A stretch of DNA of 64,000 nucleotides from S010-25 sp964441285 (GTDB taxonomy: Bacteria; Pseudomonadota; Gammaproteobacteria; SZUA-229): positions 97,525 through 161,524 of the forward strand of contig CAYTUK010000006.1 of assembly GCA_964441285.1 (NCBI GenBank), read 5' to 3'. A program made the position numbers and the translations under genes. Positions 34,425 to 42,805 of this stretch are shown here, piece by piece; the stretch's first letter is position 1; each line of letters begins with the position of its first letter. Under the pieces are notes generated by a model. That model was not told where the DNA came from. It did no database searches and worked only from the letters and a program-made list of their open reading frames with translations.

Positions 34425-35839
34425 GTATGAATTTGGTGATTGATGGCGTTTACTTTATTACCGCAGCAGTTTTTATTATTGGTTTGAAACAGATGTCTTC
34501 GCCTGTGACGGCTCATAGAGGAATTGTCTGGGCGGGAATGGCGATGATTATAGCCACCCTGATTACGTTTGCTGCGCCGGTCATTTCGCTTGACCTTACG
34601 AGTATTAATTTGCAGTTAATGATTGTTGCGATTGCAGTGGGTTCGATAACGGCTTATATTTCGGCAAAACGTGTTGCGATGACGGATATGCCGCAGATGA
34701 TTGCGCTGTATAACGGCATGGGTGGTGGTGCAGCCGCCGCGATAGCAGCGATTGAGCTGGTGAAATTATCCAGTAATGCGTCAGGCCATATGGTAGCGCA
34801 AAATTTAACCATTCAGGTGCTGGCAGTGCTGGGTGCTGTCATTGGTGCAGTCTCTTTCTCCGGCTCCGCCATTGCTTTTGCCAAGCTACAGGGGTTGATG
34901 AAAAAAACCCTGCGTCTGCCAATGCACCAGATAATCAATATTGGTTTATTTATTGCTGTCTGTGTTGTCGGTTATCTGGTGTCAACCGGGCATCCGGTGA
35001 GCTTTGATTATGTGATGATATTCTTTGCGCTGGCGCTAATACTGGGGGTGATGTTGACATTACCGATTGGTGGTGCAGATATGCCAGTGGTGATTTCACT
35101 GTTTAACGCACTGACGGGTCTCGCGGTAGCGTTTGAAGGTTTTGTGCTAAATAATGCGGCGATGATTATTGCCGGCACGGTGGTTGGGTCAGCCGGCACC
35201 CTGTTGACACAGTTAATGGCCAAAGCAATGAATCGCCCAATATCCAATGTGTTATTCAGTAGCTTTGGTAGTGATTCAGGGGTTGCTGCAGAAGAAGATA
35301 TTGAAGGCAGTATGAAAGAAATTCAGGCAATGGATGCCGCTATTATGATGGCGTATGCACAAAAAGTCATTATCGTGCCGGGTTATGGTATGGCAGTGGC
35401 ACAGGCGCAGCATAAGTTAAAAGAGCTGGAAAATTTACTGGAAGCGCGTGGTGTGGTGGTGAAGTATGCGATCCACCCGGTTGCTGGCCGGATGCCGGGA
35501 CACATGAATGTTCTACTGGCCGAAGCGGGTGTGGATTACGACCGGATTTTTGATCTGGAAGAAATTAACCCTGAGTTTCCAACTGCCGATGTCGCACTGG
35601 TGATTGGCGCGAATGATGTGGTAAACCCAGTCGCGCGGTCCAATCCAGACAGTCCGATTTATGGTATGCCAATACTGAGTGCGGATAAAGCGCAGAATGT
35701 CATTGTGATCAAGCGAGGGAAAGGCTCTGGTTTTTCCGGCATTGAAAACCATTTGTTTTATGCCGACAATACACAGATGTTATATGGTGACGGTCAAAAA
35801 GCGGTGTCTGAACTTATTTCAGGGGTTAAGGAGCTGTAA
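34421..35839 (+). CDS. pntB: NAD(P) transhydrogenase subunit beta
   Basis: 472 residues: an N-terminal membrane part (about 1-260, some nine helices) completing the proton channel, and a C-terminal NADP(H)-binding domain III. The latter shows KVIIVPGYGMAVAQAQHKLK, the GRMPGHMNVLLAEAGVDY loop, and the NADP-contact segment ALVIGANDVVNPVARSNPDS followed by VIVIKRGKGSGFSGIEN. It supplies NADPH for biosynthesis and redox defence. It is the last gene of the pntAA-AB-B operon, and a terminator follows. Confidence 0.96.
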   Translation: MSMNLVIDGVYFITAAVFIIGLKQMSSPVTAHRGIVWAGMAMIIATLITFAAPVISLDLTSINLQLMIVAIAVGSITAYISAKRVAMTDMPQMIALYNGMGGGAAAAIAAIELVKLSSNASGHMVAQNLTIQVLAVLGAVIGAVSFSGSAIAFAKLQGLMKKTLRLPMHQIINIGLFIAVCVVGYLVSTGHPVSFDYVMIFFALALILGVMLTLPIGGADMPVVISLFNALTGLAVAFEGFVLNNAAMIIAGTVVGSAGTLLTQLMAKAMNRPISNVLFSSFGSDSGVAAEEDIEGSMKEIQAMDAAIMMAYAQKVIIVPGYGMAVAQAQHKLKELENLLEARGVVVKYAIHPVAGRMPGHMNVLLAEAGVDYDRIFDLEEINPEFPTADVALVIGANDVVNPVARSNPDSPIYGMPILSADKAQNVIVIKRGKGSGFSGIENHLFYADNTQMLYGDGQKAVSELISGVKEL

Positions 35840-35862
35840 AGTCCGGGGGTATCCTGTGCAAT

Positions 35863-35888
35863 AAAAAGCCTCGTGACAGAGGCTTTTT
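35863..35888 (+). terminator. terminator of the pnt operon
   Basis: AAAAAGCCTC (35863-35872), loop GTGACA, then GAGGCTTTTT (35879-35888): a classical intrinsic terminator 23 bases past the pntB stop. Its A-tract would also let it work for leftward transcription from the small gene at 35946-36092. Confidence 0.92.
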
Positions 35889-35945
35889 ATTTGGCATCCT
35901 CTGACCCGGCCTGCTCCGAGATTCTTTAGTAAGCATGGTTGATGA

Positions 35946-36092
35946 TTAAAGTGGCAGTTCACCAGTTATTATGTGTTCTATCTGTTGATAGAAATCATCA
36001 GCCAACCCTGATGTTACGGCGATAACATTAAACAATAGCAGTGTTGTCGCAATAATTAGCGCAGTCAGTATGCGTTTTTTTGCAGTAATCAT
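35946..36092 (-). CDS. 48-residue membrane or secreted small protein
   Basis: A short gene with every sign of translation: ATG at 36092 preceded by AGGGAGAAAACC. The product begins MITAKKRILTALIIATTLLL, a basic start and hydrophobic helix (about 7-28), then an acidic tail SGLADDFYQQIEHIITGEL. It is either a single-pass membrane peptide or a small secreted peptide cleaved near VTSGLA. It is unrecognised. It lies alone between the pnt terminator and the divergent ParA-family gene. Confidence 0.55.
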   Translation of the reverse strand: MITAKKRILTALIIATTLLLFNVIAVTSGLADDFYQQIEHIITGELPL

Positions 36093-36192
36093 GGTTTTCT
36101 CCCTGAGCTTTATTACTGCATAATAGATAATATGGATTAATCTTGTATGAAGATTATATGAAGTTTGTATTAATGATTACTGGAGCAAATGC

Positions 36193-36831
36193 ATGCGAAC
36201 AATACTGGTGTTAAATGCTAAAGGTGGTTGTGGTAAAAGTACCATTTCGACAAATCTGGCAAGTTATTATGCGGCTGAAATGGGCAATAAAGTTGTGCTG
36301 GCGGATTATGACCCGCAGGGTTCGAGTATGGCCTGGTTACAGCAACGGGATGAGAGCTATGCGCTAATTACCGGCATTGCGGCATGGAAAGACTCGCTTA
36401 AACCACCCAAAGATACAGAAGTGTTAATCATGGATGCGCCTGCGCGAGTCCATGGCAAAGAATTAACCCAGATGATGCACAAAGCTGAAACGGTTTTATT
36501 CCCCGTATTGCCTTCACCGATTGATATTCGTGCCGCAGCCACTTATATGCAGGAATTACAGGCGAACGGTAGAGTAAAACGTAAGGCAGTGAAAATCGGG
36601 ATTATTGCTAACCGAGTACGTGAAAATACCATTATTTTTTCAGAACTGTATGCTTTTATTAAAAGCCTGAAGCTGCCCTATGTCGCTACACTACGTGATA
36701 CCCAGAATTATATTAAAGCAGAAGAGCATGGTCTGGGTATTTTTGAAATGGCACCTTCGCAGGTCTGGCAGGATTTGTCCGACTGGGAACCGCTGGTGAA
36801 GTGGTTAAAGAGCAAGCGTAGTCGGCCCTGA
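36193..36831 (+). CDS. orphan ParA/MinD-family ATPase
   Basis: A 212-residue deviant-Walker ATPase. The N-terminus MRTILVLNAKGGCGKSTIST has the signature lysine (Lys10) and Walker Lys15; VLADYDPQGSSMAWL is the A' motif and EVLIMDAPARVHGKEL the B motif. Such proteins position DNA, polar complexes or membrane machines by ATP-dependent dimerisation. No ParB gene or parS-like repeat was seen nearby, and it lacks the DNA-binding N-terminal domain of plasmid ParA, so it is likely a cargo-positioning type. The HIT-like gene follows in the same direction after 38 bases. Confidence 0.9.
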   Translation: MRTILVLNAKGGCGKSTISTNLASYYAAEMGNKVVLADYDPQGSSMAWLQQRDESYALITGIAAWKDSLKPPKDTEVLIMDAPARVHGKELTQMMHKAETVLFPVLPSPIDIRAAATYMQELQANGRVKRKAVKIGIIANRVRENTIIFSELYAFIKSLKLPYVATLRDTQNYIKAEEHGLGIFEMAPSQVWQDLSDWEPLVKWLKSKRSRP

Positions 36832-36869
36832 ATAATAAGTCGCCGTTGCATCCATCCTGTTAGTATTTT

Positions 36870-37880
36870 ATGTTTATAGCTGAAAAACCCGCTCAATTTA
36901 AAAACCTGTTTGTAGAAAAATTGAAAGCCATGCTGTCTATGGATGAGCTGGGCGCATTTATTCTGGTGTTAGCCAATAGTCGGCAAGATGTTTCATTAAG
37001 CCGTCGTCTGGAGGTAAATTTAAAACAGAATTTTGTTGATTTAAAACGGCGCTATGAGCAGGGTCTGTTAACTGCCGCAGAGGATGATCTGGATGTGTTC
37101 AGGCAGTTACTTGAACAGGACATTCACGACTTGCCAGTGTGGCAAACCCGTCAGGTTGGTGACTGGGAAATAAATTATAACGCCATGCGGGCCTTGCGCC
37201 CGGCGCGCTCTTCTGCAGAGGTGTTTACTTCTATAAAAGGTGAGTTTAACGACAACCAATTTCATTTTAACAAGCCCTTTTTAAAGCCGGAAATTTTGTG
37301 GGAAGATCAGCATGAAGGCTTCAAACTGCGTGTTTTGTATAATAAATTTCCGTTTAGCCCTTATCATTTACTGATTGTGGTGTCGGCAGAAGAAAAACAG
37401 TCACAATATTTAAACGCCGAGATTCACCAGTATGTTTGTTCATTGGTTGATCATGCTCAAAATAGTCTGCCTGGATTCGGTGTTGCGTATAACAGTTTTG
37501 CCGCCGGCGCTTCGGTTAATCACCTGCATTTTCAGGGCTTTATTCGTGAGGCCACGTTTCCGCTCGAACAGGCGCAATGGCAGCATAATGGTGGCGATAA
37601 AGGCTATCCTGTCAATTGTTTTGTCAGTGAATCAGCGCACCAAAGCTGGCAGTTTATTGAGCAACTTCATCAGCGTAATCAGGCGTATAACTGTTTGTAT
37701 CAAAAGGGCCGGTATTATATTTTACCTAGAGCGTTTCAGAGTACGGTCGCCCTGCCTGAGTGGTTAAAAGGTTGCGGTTGGCTGGATTTGTGCGGAGTGA
37801 TGACGGTTTCTGATAAAGCCACCTTTACTGCTATTGATGAGGCTTCAATTACGCAAGCTCTGGCATTATTAAAAGTGTGA
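36870..37880 (+). CDS. HIT-superfamily (Ap4A phosphorylase/GalT-like) protein
   Basis: A 336-residue protein whose central part resembles the histidine-triad superfamily. KLRVLYNKFPFSPYHLLIVV (about 150-170) matches the strand that packs against the nucleotide, and ASVNHLHFQGF (His218, His220, Gln222) is the HxHxQ-type active-site segment of GalT and Ap4A phosphorylase branches. The first 110 residues are helical and unrecognised. It probably cleaves or transfers nucleotidyl groups; substrate unknown. It follows the orphan ParA gene and converges with rluE with a four-base gap. DUF4922-type proteins are the nearest family I can suggest. Confidence 0.65.
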   Translation: MFIAEKPAQFKNLFVEKLKAMLSMDELGAFILVLANSRQDVSLSRRLEVNLKQNFVDLKRRYEQGLLTAAEDDLDVFRQLLEQDIHDLPVWQTRQVGDWEINYNAMRALRPARSSAEVFTSIKGEFNDNQFHFNKPFLKPEILWEDQHEGFKLRVLYNKFPFSPYHLLIVVSAEEKQSQYLNAEIHQYVCSLVDHAQNSLPGFGVAYNSFAAGASVNHLHFQGFIREATFPLEQAQWQHNGGDKGYPVNCFVSESAHQSWQFIEQLHQRNQAYNCLYQKGRYYILPRAFQSTVALPEWLKGCGWLDLCGVMTVSDKATFTAIDEASITQALALLKV

Positions 37881-37884
37881 ATTT

Positions 37885-38436
37885 TTAGTCCGCAGTTGTT
37901 GAATTTCTGATAAGTGTGTAATCACCATTGCCGATGCCATCAATGCTCCAGTTTGCAATACGGTAACGGATGAGCCGGAGTGTCGGGAATCCGGTGGCTG
38001 CTGTCATGCGCCTTACCTGGCGGTTGCGGCCTTCTTTAATGTCAAGCTGCAACCAGGAGGTGGGTATGTGTTTGCGTTGTCGAATTGGCGGTGTGCGTTG
38101 CCACAGGTTTTCTGGTTCAGCGATTATTTTTGCTGCTGCCGGTCGGGTTAAGCCGTCTTTAAGTGTTACACCCTGTTTTAACCGGGTGATGGCCGTATCG
38201 GTTATATCGCCTTCAACCTGTACCCAGTAAGATTTTTCTGTTTTATTTTTCGGGTCGGTAATTTTGTGTTGCAACCGACCATTGTCGGTTAATAGTAGCA
38301 GGCCTTCACTGTCGCGATCGAGTCGGCCGGCGGCATAAACACCCGGCTGTTGTATATAATCCGCCAGTGTGGGGCGGCCTTGCGGGTCGGTAAACTGACA
38401 CAGCACATTATACGGTTTGTTAAAAAGAATAATCAT
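37885..38436 (-). CDS. rluE: 23S rRNA pseudouridine synthase RluE
   Basis: Converts a uridine in domain V of 23S rRNA (2457 in E. coli) to pseudouridine. The 183 residues match the RsuA/RluB/E/F family without the S4 domain, as in RluE. The catalytic motif is GRLDRDSEGLLLLT with Asp40, the start IILFNKPYNVLCQFTD is the family's first strand, and EGRNRQVRRMTAA is the RNA-contact loop. Its ATG overlaps the stop of the upstream exonuclease gene by four bases, so they are coupled. Confidence 0.93.
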   Translation of the reverse strand: MIILFNKPYNVLCQFTDPQGRPTLADYIQQPGVYAAGRLDRDSEGLLLLTDNGRLQHKITDPKNKTEKSYWVQVEGDITDTAITRLKQGVTLKDGLTRPAAAKIIAEPENLWQRTPPIRQRKHIPTSWLQLDIKEGRNRQVRRMTAATGFPTLRLIRYRIANWSIDGIGNGDYTLIRNSTTAD

Positions 38437-39347
38437 GCAGGTTGGAGCTCAAGCCAGCGTTGACGCCTTGCCGGTGCGGCATTTAAACGCTCAAATATAG
38501 CCTGCATGGCGGCTTCGTTAATGCCGTTCCAGCGCAGGCTATCCTTAGGGCCTTTGAAGCTGGCATCGGTAACAATGGTGGTGAGTTGCTTGGTCATGGG
38601 CAGCATACCCTGGTGCTGCTCAAGTAGGGATTGTATTCTTGTCGCACCCCGAAATTTCATTGCTGAAACGTGCTGAATGTTCTCCACAACACTCTCAACA
38701 CCGGGGTATTTTTTCAGTAATTTTGATGCCATGGTATAACCAATGCCGGGGATACCGGGGATGTTGTCAACTTTGTCACCGGCTAATGCCAGCATATCTG
38801 CAATCAGTTCGGGTTTTACGCCGAAGTTTTTTTCTACATCTTTATAGTGCAAAATTTTATTGCGTGCATAATCCCACCAGACATCACCTGGCCTGAGCAA
38901 TTGAGCAAGGTCTTTATCTGCACTGAGAATGGTTATATTGAAACCCTTGTTTCTCATACGGGTGGCAAGCGTCCCAATAATATCATCGCCTTCGTAGCGG
39001 TTACTGGAGAAATCGGCAATGCCGGCAGCACGGCAGAAATCACGGCAGTGCTTGAACTGGTTTTTTAATGCTAGTGGTGCGGGTGGCCGATTTGCCTTGT
39101 ATGCCGGGTAGATTTCACGTCGATAGGAGTTGGTCTGTTTGGCATCGAAAGCACAGGCGATGTATTCGGGTTGTTCCAGTTCCAGTAATTCGCGTAGAAA
39201 TTCAGTAAATCCATAGATGGCATTACTCGGATTACCTTCATGGTCGACGATTTCATCGGTATACGCATGCCAGCCACGGAATATGTAGATACTGGAATCG
39301 ACTAAATAGGCGTGTTTCTTATTTGTCTGTAAGTGGGCTTTAATCAT
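38433..39347 (-). CDS. 5'-3' exonuclease/flap endonuclease (PolA N-terminal type)
   Basis: A 304-residue stand-alone 5'-nuclease related to ExoIX/Xni and to the PolA N-terminal domain. It begins AYLVDSSIYIFRGWHAYTDE, and the metal-site segments include CAFDAKQTNSYRREIYPAYK, NRYEGDDIIGTLATRM and ILSADKDLAQLL. A helix-3-turn-helix follows (DKVDNIPGIPGIGYTMASKL). More of the acidic residues are kept than in E. coli Xni, so nuclease activity is likely. It is translationally coupled to rluE. Confidence 0.88.
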   Translation of the reverse strand: MIKAHLQTNKKHAYLVDSSIYIFRGWHAYTDEIVDHEGNPSNAIYGFTEFLRELLELEQPEYIACAFDAKQTNSYRREIYPAYKANRPPAPLALKNQFKHCRDFCRAAGIADFSSNRYEGDDIIGTLATRMRNKGFNITILSADKDLAQLLRPGDVWWDYARNKILHYKDVEKNFGVKPELIADMLALAGDKVDNIPGIPGIGYTMASKLLKKYPGVESVVENIQHVSAMKFRGATRIQSLLEQHQGMLPMTKQLTTIVTDASFKGPKDSLRWNGINEAAMQAIFERLNAAPARRQRWLELQPA

Positions 39348-39417
39348 TGAGTAGTCTTATGAAATGTCTGGGCTAGTTTCGTCTATGTTCAAAAAGAATG
39401 TTCCAGCGTTAATGTTT

Positions 39418-41220
39418 TCAGGTACGTGGGCTTCCTGTAGACAGGGACTTTACCTGCTTAATCAGCACGGCTAGTGCTTCCAGCCTTGTATTTAAACGCT
39501 GTGCCTCATCATCTGCTTCTGCACCGCTGGTGGCGGCAAGCTCAAGCCCCTTTTTTACGGCTGCTTCGATATGCGTCAGTGCCATTGTGAGTCGTTCGCT
39601 CATATCCTTCCCGGAGGTTCGCATGCTTTTGTCCAGCCGTTGCGCAAAGTCATAACGTATCCGCCCGGCCTGAGTATCGACCAGTTCCCGAGCGTATTTT
39701 CTGGCAGCTTTGAGAATGATCCGGTCACCAATAAATTTTGGCAGGGCGTGGAGCAGTGAAGTGGTCATGAGTTGGATACTGCCGGGTGCTTCCCAGAATT
39801 TATAATAGAAGCCTGACTGGACACCCCAGTCTGAATCTGCGGCTACCGCATCAAAAGGAATGGCAAAGAGGTCTGCAGAGAAACGGTAGAGTTGATCAAC
39901 CGTCGTGTCAATTTTTTCGTTGAAGCGGGCGCAAATCTGGTGAAAAGCGGTAGCCAGTTTCTCGTCCTCGCTACCACGGAAGCGATCCCAGCCGGTACGT
40001 ACTGCTGTCACTGCGTACTGACGCAGCGACTCATCCAGTTTGTGGGAGGGGAGGGAGTGTGTCTGACTGAAGTGGTTTATTATTTGAGCGTCAATCTCTG
40101 AGGTTAATTTAGCGGTAAAGTTTTCTACATCCGTGGTTACATCGTGATCGGCCAAATGGCTAACTTTTGCCTTCAATAAAAGCCTGAAATCATCTCCCTC
40201 CTGTGCCATTTCGTCACGTTTATTTTCAAAAGCGCTGACTTTATGGCGCAATTCATCCACGGGCACAGTTAGTGAAGAGAGTGTTAGCTCTGCGCTGAAG
40301 CGTGTTTGAGTAAGGCGCCGCAGGAGTCTTTTGGATAATGAGATGATCAGTGCATCCCCCCTGTCCTGTGCGAGAAAAAGCTTTAACGCCTCGGTGAAGG
40401 TGAGGAACCCGCTTTGTGCTAGCTGAGCGGGAGCATTATTTTTTTGCCCTTCCAGTGCCAGTCGCGCAGAGAAAGGGAATAATGTTACGGCTTCAACCAT
40501 TACCTTCTCGATGACTTGTAAAGTGAAAGCCTGTGATTCGGCAAGATCGGTTGCGGTTAGCAGGTCGGTTTTGTTGAGCAGGATAAAGATACGACCGGCG
40601 TAATCCTGTAGCTGTTTGAGGAAATTGTACTCAACCTGCCCAATGGGTTGATCCACAGAAAGCACCAGTAATACTGCATCGGCGCGTGGCAACAAACCGT
40701 AAGTGACATCACTGTTGTGCTGATGCACTGAGCCGATGCCTGGTGTGTCGATCAGTCGCATCCCACTCTTCAACCAGGGTGAAGGCCAGTGTATATGTAC
40801 CTCGCTGACACCTTTTTTATTATCAGGATTGCCTTTCTCGGTGGCGAAGTCCCACAGTGCGGGTATTTCGGTCTGTGTTTTGGTGCCATCCTGGAACAGA
40901 ATCTGTACACTGGGAGTTTTCCCATATTCGAGGATCGTGGCAATGGCTGTCAGCGGTATCACTCCTACGGGAAGTACCTCCTCGCCAATCAGTGCATTGA
41001 TGACACTGCTTTTACCGCGCTTGAATTCTCCCATAACAATCAGGTTGAAAACATTGGATTCAAGGCGCTGGCGCAGCCCCTGTATTTCAGCTGGTGGGAG
41101 ACATGCCAGAGTTTCGGTATTAGTCAGGCATTGCTGGAAGCGGTTTGACTGAGAGGGGGTAGACGGAGGCGACAACACGATACGGTATTTCCTCATAGGG
41201 GCAATTTTTCTGGTTAGCAT
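39418..41220 (-). CDS. dynamin-like GTPase
   Basis: A 600-residue large GTPase of the bacterial dynamin-like class. P-loop GEFKRGKSS lies at residues 64-72, a switch-I threonine in PLTAIATILEYG, the DTPGIGSV motif of G3 near 130, and the LNKTD G4 motif near 200. The rest is a long helical stalk (about 300-600) with a hydrophobic segment around 465-495 that could be the membrane-insertion paddle. Bacterial members remodel or protect membranes. A divergent TPR protein follows with a shared 284-base upstream region. The start may be at 41220 or at the internal Met nine codons later; neither has a clear ribosome site. Confidence 0.85.
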   Translation of the reverse strand: MLTRKIAPMRKYRIVLSPPSTPSQSNRFQQCLTNTETLACLPPAEIQGLRQRLESNVFNLIVMGEFKRGKSSVINALIGEEVLPVGVIPLTAIATILEYGKTPSVQILFQDGTKTQTEIPALWDFATEKGNPDNKKGVSEVHIHWPSPWLKSGMRLIDTPGIGSVHQHNSDVTYGLLPRADAVLLVLSVDQPIGQVEYNFLKQLQDYAGRIFILLNKTDLLTATDLAESQAFTLQVIEKVMVEAVTLFPFSARLALEGQKNNAPAQLAQSGFLTFTEALKLFLAQDRGDALIISLSKRLLRRLTQTRFSAELTLSSLTVPVDELRHKVSAFENKRDEMAQEGDDFRLLLKAKVSHLADHDVTTDVENFTAKLTSEIDAQIINHFSQTHSLPSHKLDESLRQYAVTAVRTGWDRFRGSEDEKLATAFHQICARFNEKIDTTVDQLYRFSADLFAIPFDAVAADSDWGVQSGFYYKFWEAPGSIQLMTTSLLHALPKFIGDRIILKAARKYARELVDTQAGRIRYDFAQRLDKSMRTSGKDMSERLTMALTHIEAAVKKGLELAATSGAEADDEAQRLNTRLEALAVLIKQVKSLSTGSPRT

Positions 41221-41504
41221 GTATTTTAATCGCTCAATACATGTTTGTGCTCAATTTTATCGCAAGCTTCGATAAAGTTAAATACCCGTGGCAGGGGTGA
41301 GCTGTTAAGTGCTATAGATTTGTGTTAAGTGGACGATACTGCTATAAAGTATAACATTTTATTTTGATACTCAATCTAGTCGCAGGGTGCTATAAATCAA
41401 CCTCGTCCTTATCGACAATATTTTGCAGAATGAATGACTACTATGCCGAGGTGGCCCTGGTGTATAATCGGAACAATCAGTCACGGAATATAACAAATAC
41501 AAGT

Positions 41505-42536
41505 ATGTCTGGAATATCAACAAAAGCGGTTATTGAATTATCGAAAAAAGGTAGTCGACTGTTTCGTGGTGGCCAGTTTGAAGAGGCCGAGGTAGCCTAT
41601 CTGGAGGCGAAATCGTTGGACCCGGAGAATCCTTATGTCCTCTCTGGACTGGGTGATGTCTACCGCAAGCTAAACCGGTTTGAAGAATCTGGCCAGCAGT
41701 ATAATGAGGTTCTGAAACTGGATGCGGGAAATATTTTTGCTTTGCGTGGTGCCGGTGATGCACTGCGGGGCATGAAACAACCACAACAAGCGATTCCTTA
41801 CTGGTTGCGTTATCTGGAGATTAATCCGCAGGATAGCCATGTAATGGTGCGCATTGCTGATGGCTACCACAAGTTAAACGATATTACTCAGGCCATTGAT
41901 TTTTATGAGCAGTCATTAAAAATTCGGCCCTATGATCCCTTTGCACTACTGGGTCTGGGTAATGTGTATTATGCCCAGCAGGATGATGAGAAAGCGCTGG
42001 ACTGTTTTGAAAAGTTGATGTCGAAAAACAGTTCACATAATGTTGTGCTGATGACAATGATGGGCAATATTTATCGCCGCCGCAAGGAGTTTGACCGTGC
42101 TATGACACTATATGAAAGTGCGCTGGAGCATGAGGCGGAAAACAGCTTTGCTTTATTTGGTATGGGTGATTGTTACCGTGGCCAGATGAATATGAAAAAA
42201 GCGGTTTTCTGGTGGGACAAAATTCTTGAACAGGAACCGGGTAATCAGTCTCTATGGACACGCGTAGGTGATGCGTTAGTTTCACTAAACCAGCTCAGTG
42301 ATGCGGTATCACACTACAGTTCTAGCCTTAAAGTGGGGCATGATCTTTACGCAATGCTGGGGCTTGCGCGTGTTGAACAGCGCAAAGGGAATACAGCGAA
42401 AGCCATTGATTTATGTGAGCAGACGCTATCTGTCGACACGGATAATGCGCGTGCTTTAGATACGCTTGCAACCATTTATGAGACTGCAGGCGATAGCGGA
42501 AAAGCCGAGCTTACTCGTTCCAGGATCAGGAATTGA
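41505..42536 (+). CDS. TPR-repeat protein
   Basis: A protein of about 343 residues built almost entirely of roughly ten consecutive 34-residue tetratricopeptide repeats. Examples are GLGDVYRKLNRFEESGQQYN, GLGNVYYAQQDDEKALDCFE and LATIYETAGDSGKAELTRSR; each has the G/A-Y-A pattern. Such superhelices bind partner peptides. There is no signal peptide from the 41505 start. The frame is open to ATGs at 41364 and 41430; the chosen ATG leaves a short lead before the first repeat, but its ribosome site is weak. It is divergent from the dynamin-like gene, making a functional pair plausible. Confidence 0.82.
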   Translation: MSGISTKAVIELSKKGSRLFRGGQFEEAEVAYLEAKSLDPENPYVLSGLGDVYRKLNRFEESGQQYNEVLKLDAGNIFALRGAGDALRGMKQPQQAIPYWLRYLEINPQDSHVMVRIADGYHKLNDITQAIDFYEQSLKIRPYDPFALLGLGNVYYAQQDDEKALDCFEKLMSKNSSHNVVLMTMMGNIYRRRKEFDRAMTLYESALEHEAENSFALFGMGDCYRGQMNMKKAVFWWDKILEQEPGNQSLWTRVGDALVSLNQLSDAVSHYSSSLKVGHDLYAMLGLARVEQRKGNTAKAIDLCEQTLSVDTDNARALDTLATIYETAGDSGKAELTRSRIRN

Positions 42537-42679
42537 GCGTAAAGATCAAAGCTGAATTTATAGACGTATGCCAGGCATTCTGGCAACGCTTTCCTGAAGA
42601 ATAGACCGACCGCCTGCTTTCTACCAGTGAAATATGGTTACCGGTAAAGGCCATTGCGCGCGAGGCGGTGAGTCACTGA
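42533..42679 (+). pseudogene. possible gene remnant after the TPR gene
   Basis: A TTG at 42533 overlaps the TPR stop and opens a frame reading SVKIKAEFIDVCQAFWQRF. The frame is interrupted by TAG at 42602-42604, then continues in the same frame (TDRLLSTSEIWLPVKAIARE) to TGA at 42677. The composition on both sides of the stop looks protein-like, so this may be a decayed small gene or a 23-residue coupled peptide. Unrecognised. Confidence 0.25.
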
Positions 42680-42805
42680 ATTTGGCCTGTAGTAGGGCAA
42701 AAACCGATTTTATACGGATAAATTCAGTATAAAGCCAAATTAATGCGGTTTATTTTCGGCTAACCACCTATAATTAGCGCCCCTTTTTTTGATTAGAGAA
42801 TTATC

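Noticed and set aside
40736..41152. Plus-strand frames opposite the dynamin-like gene
   Set aside because: They overlap the conserved P-loop and G3 motifs of the opposite strand and show no own family pattern.
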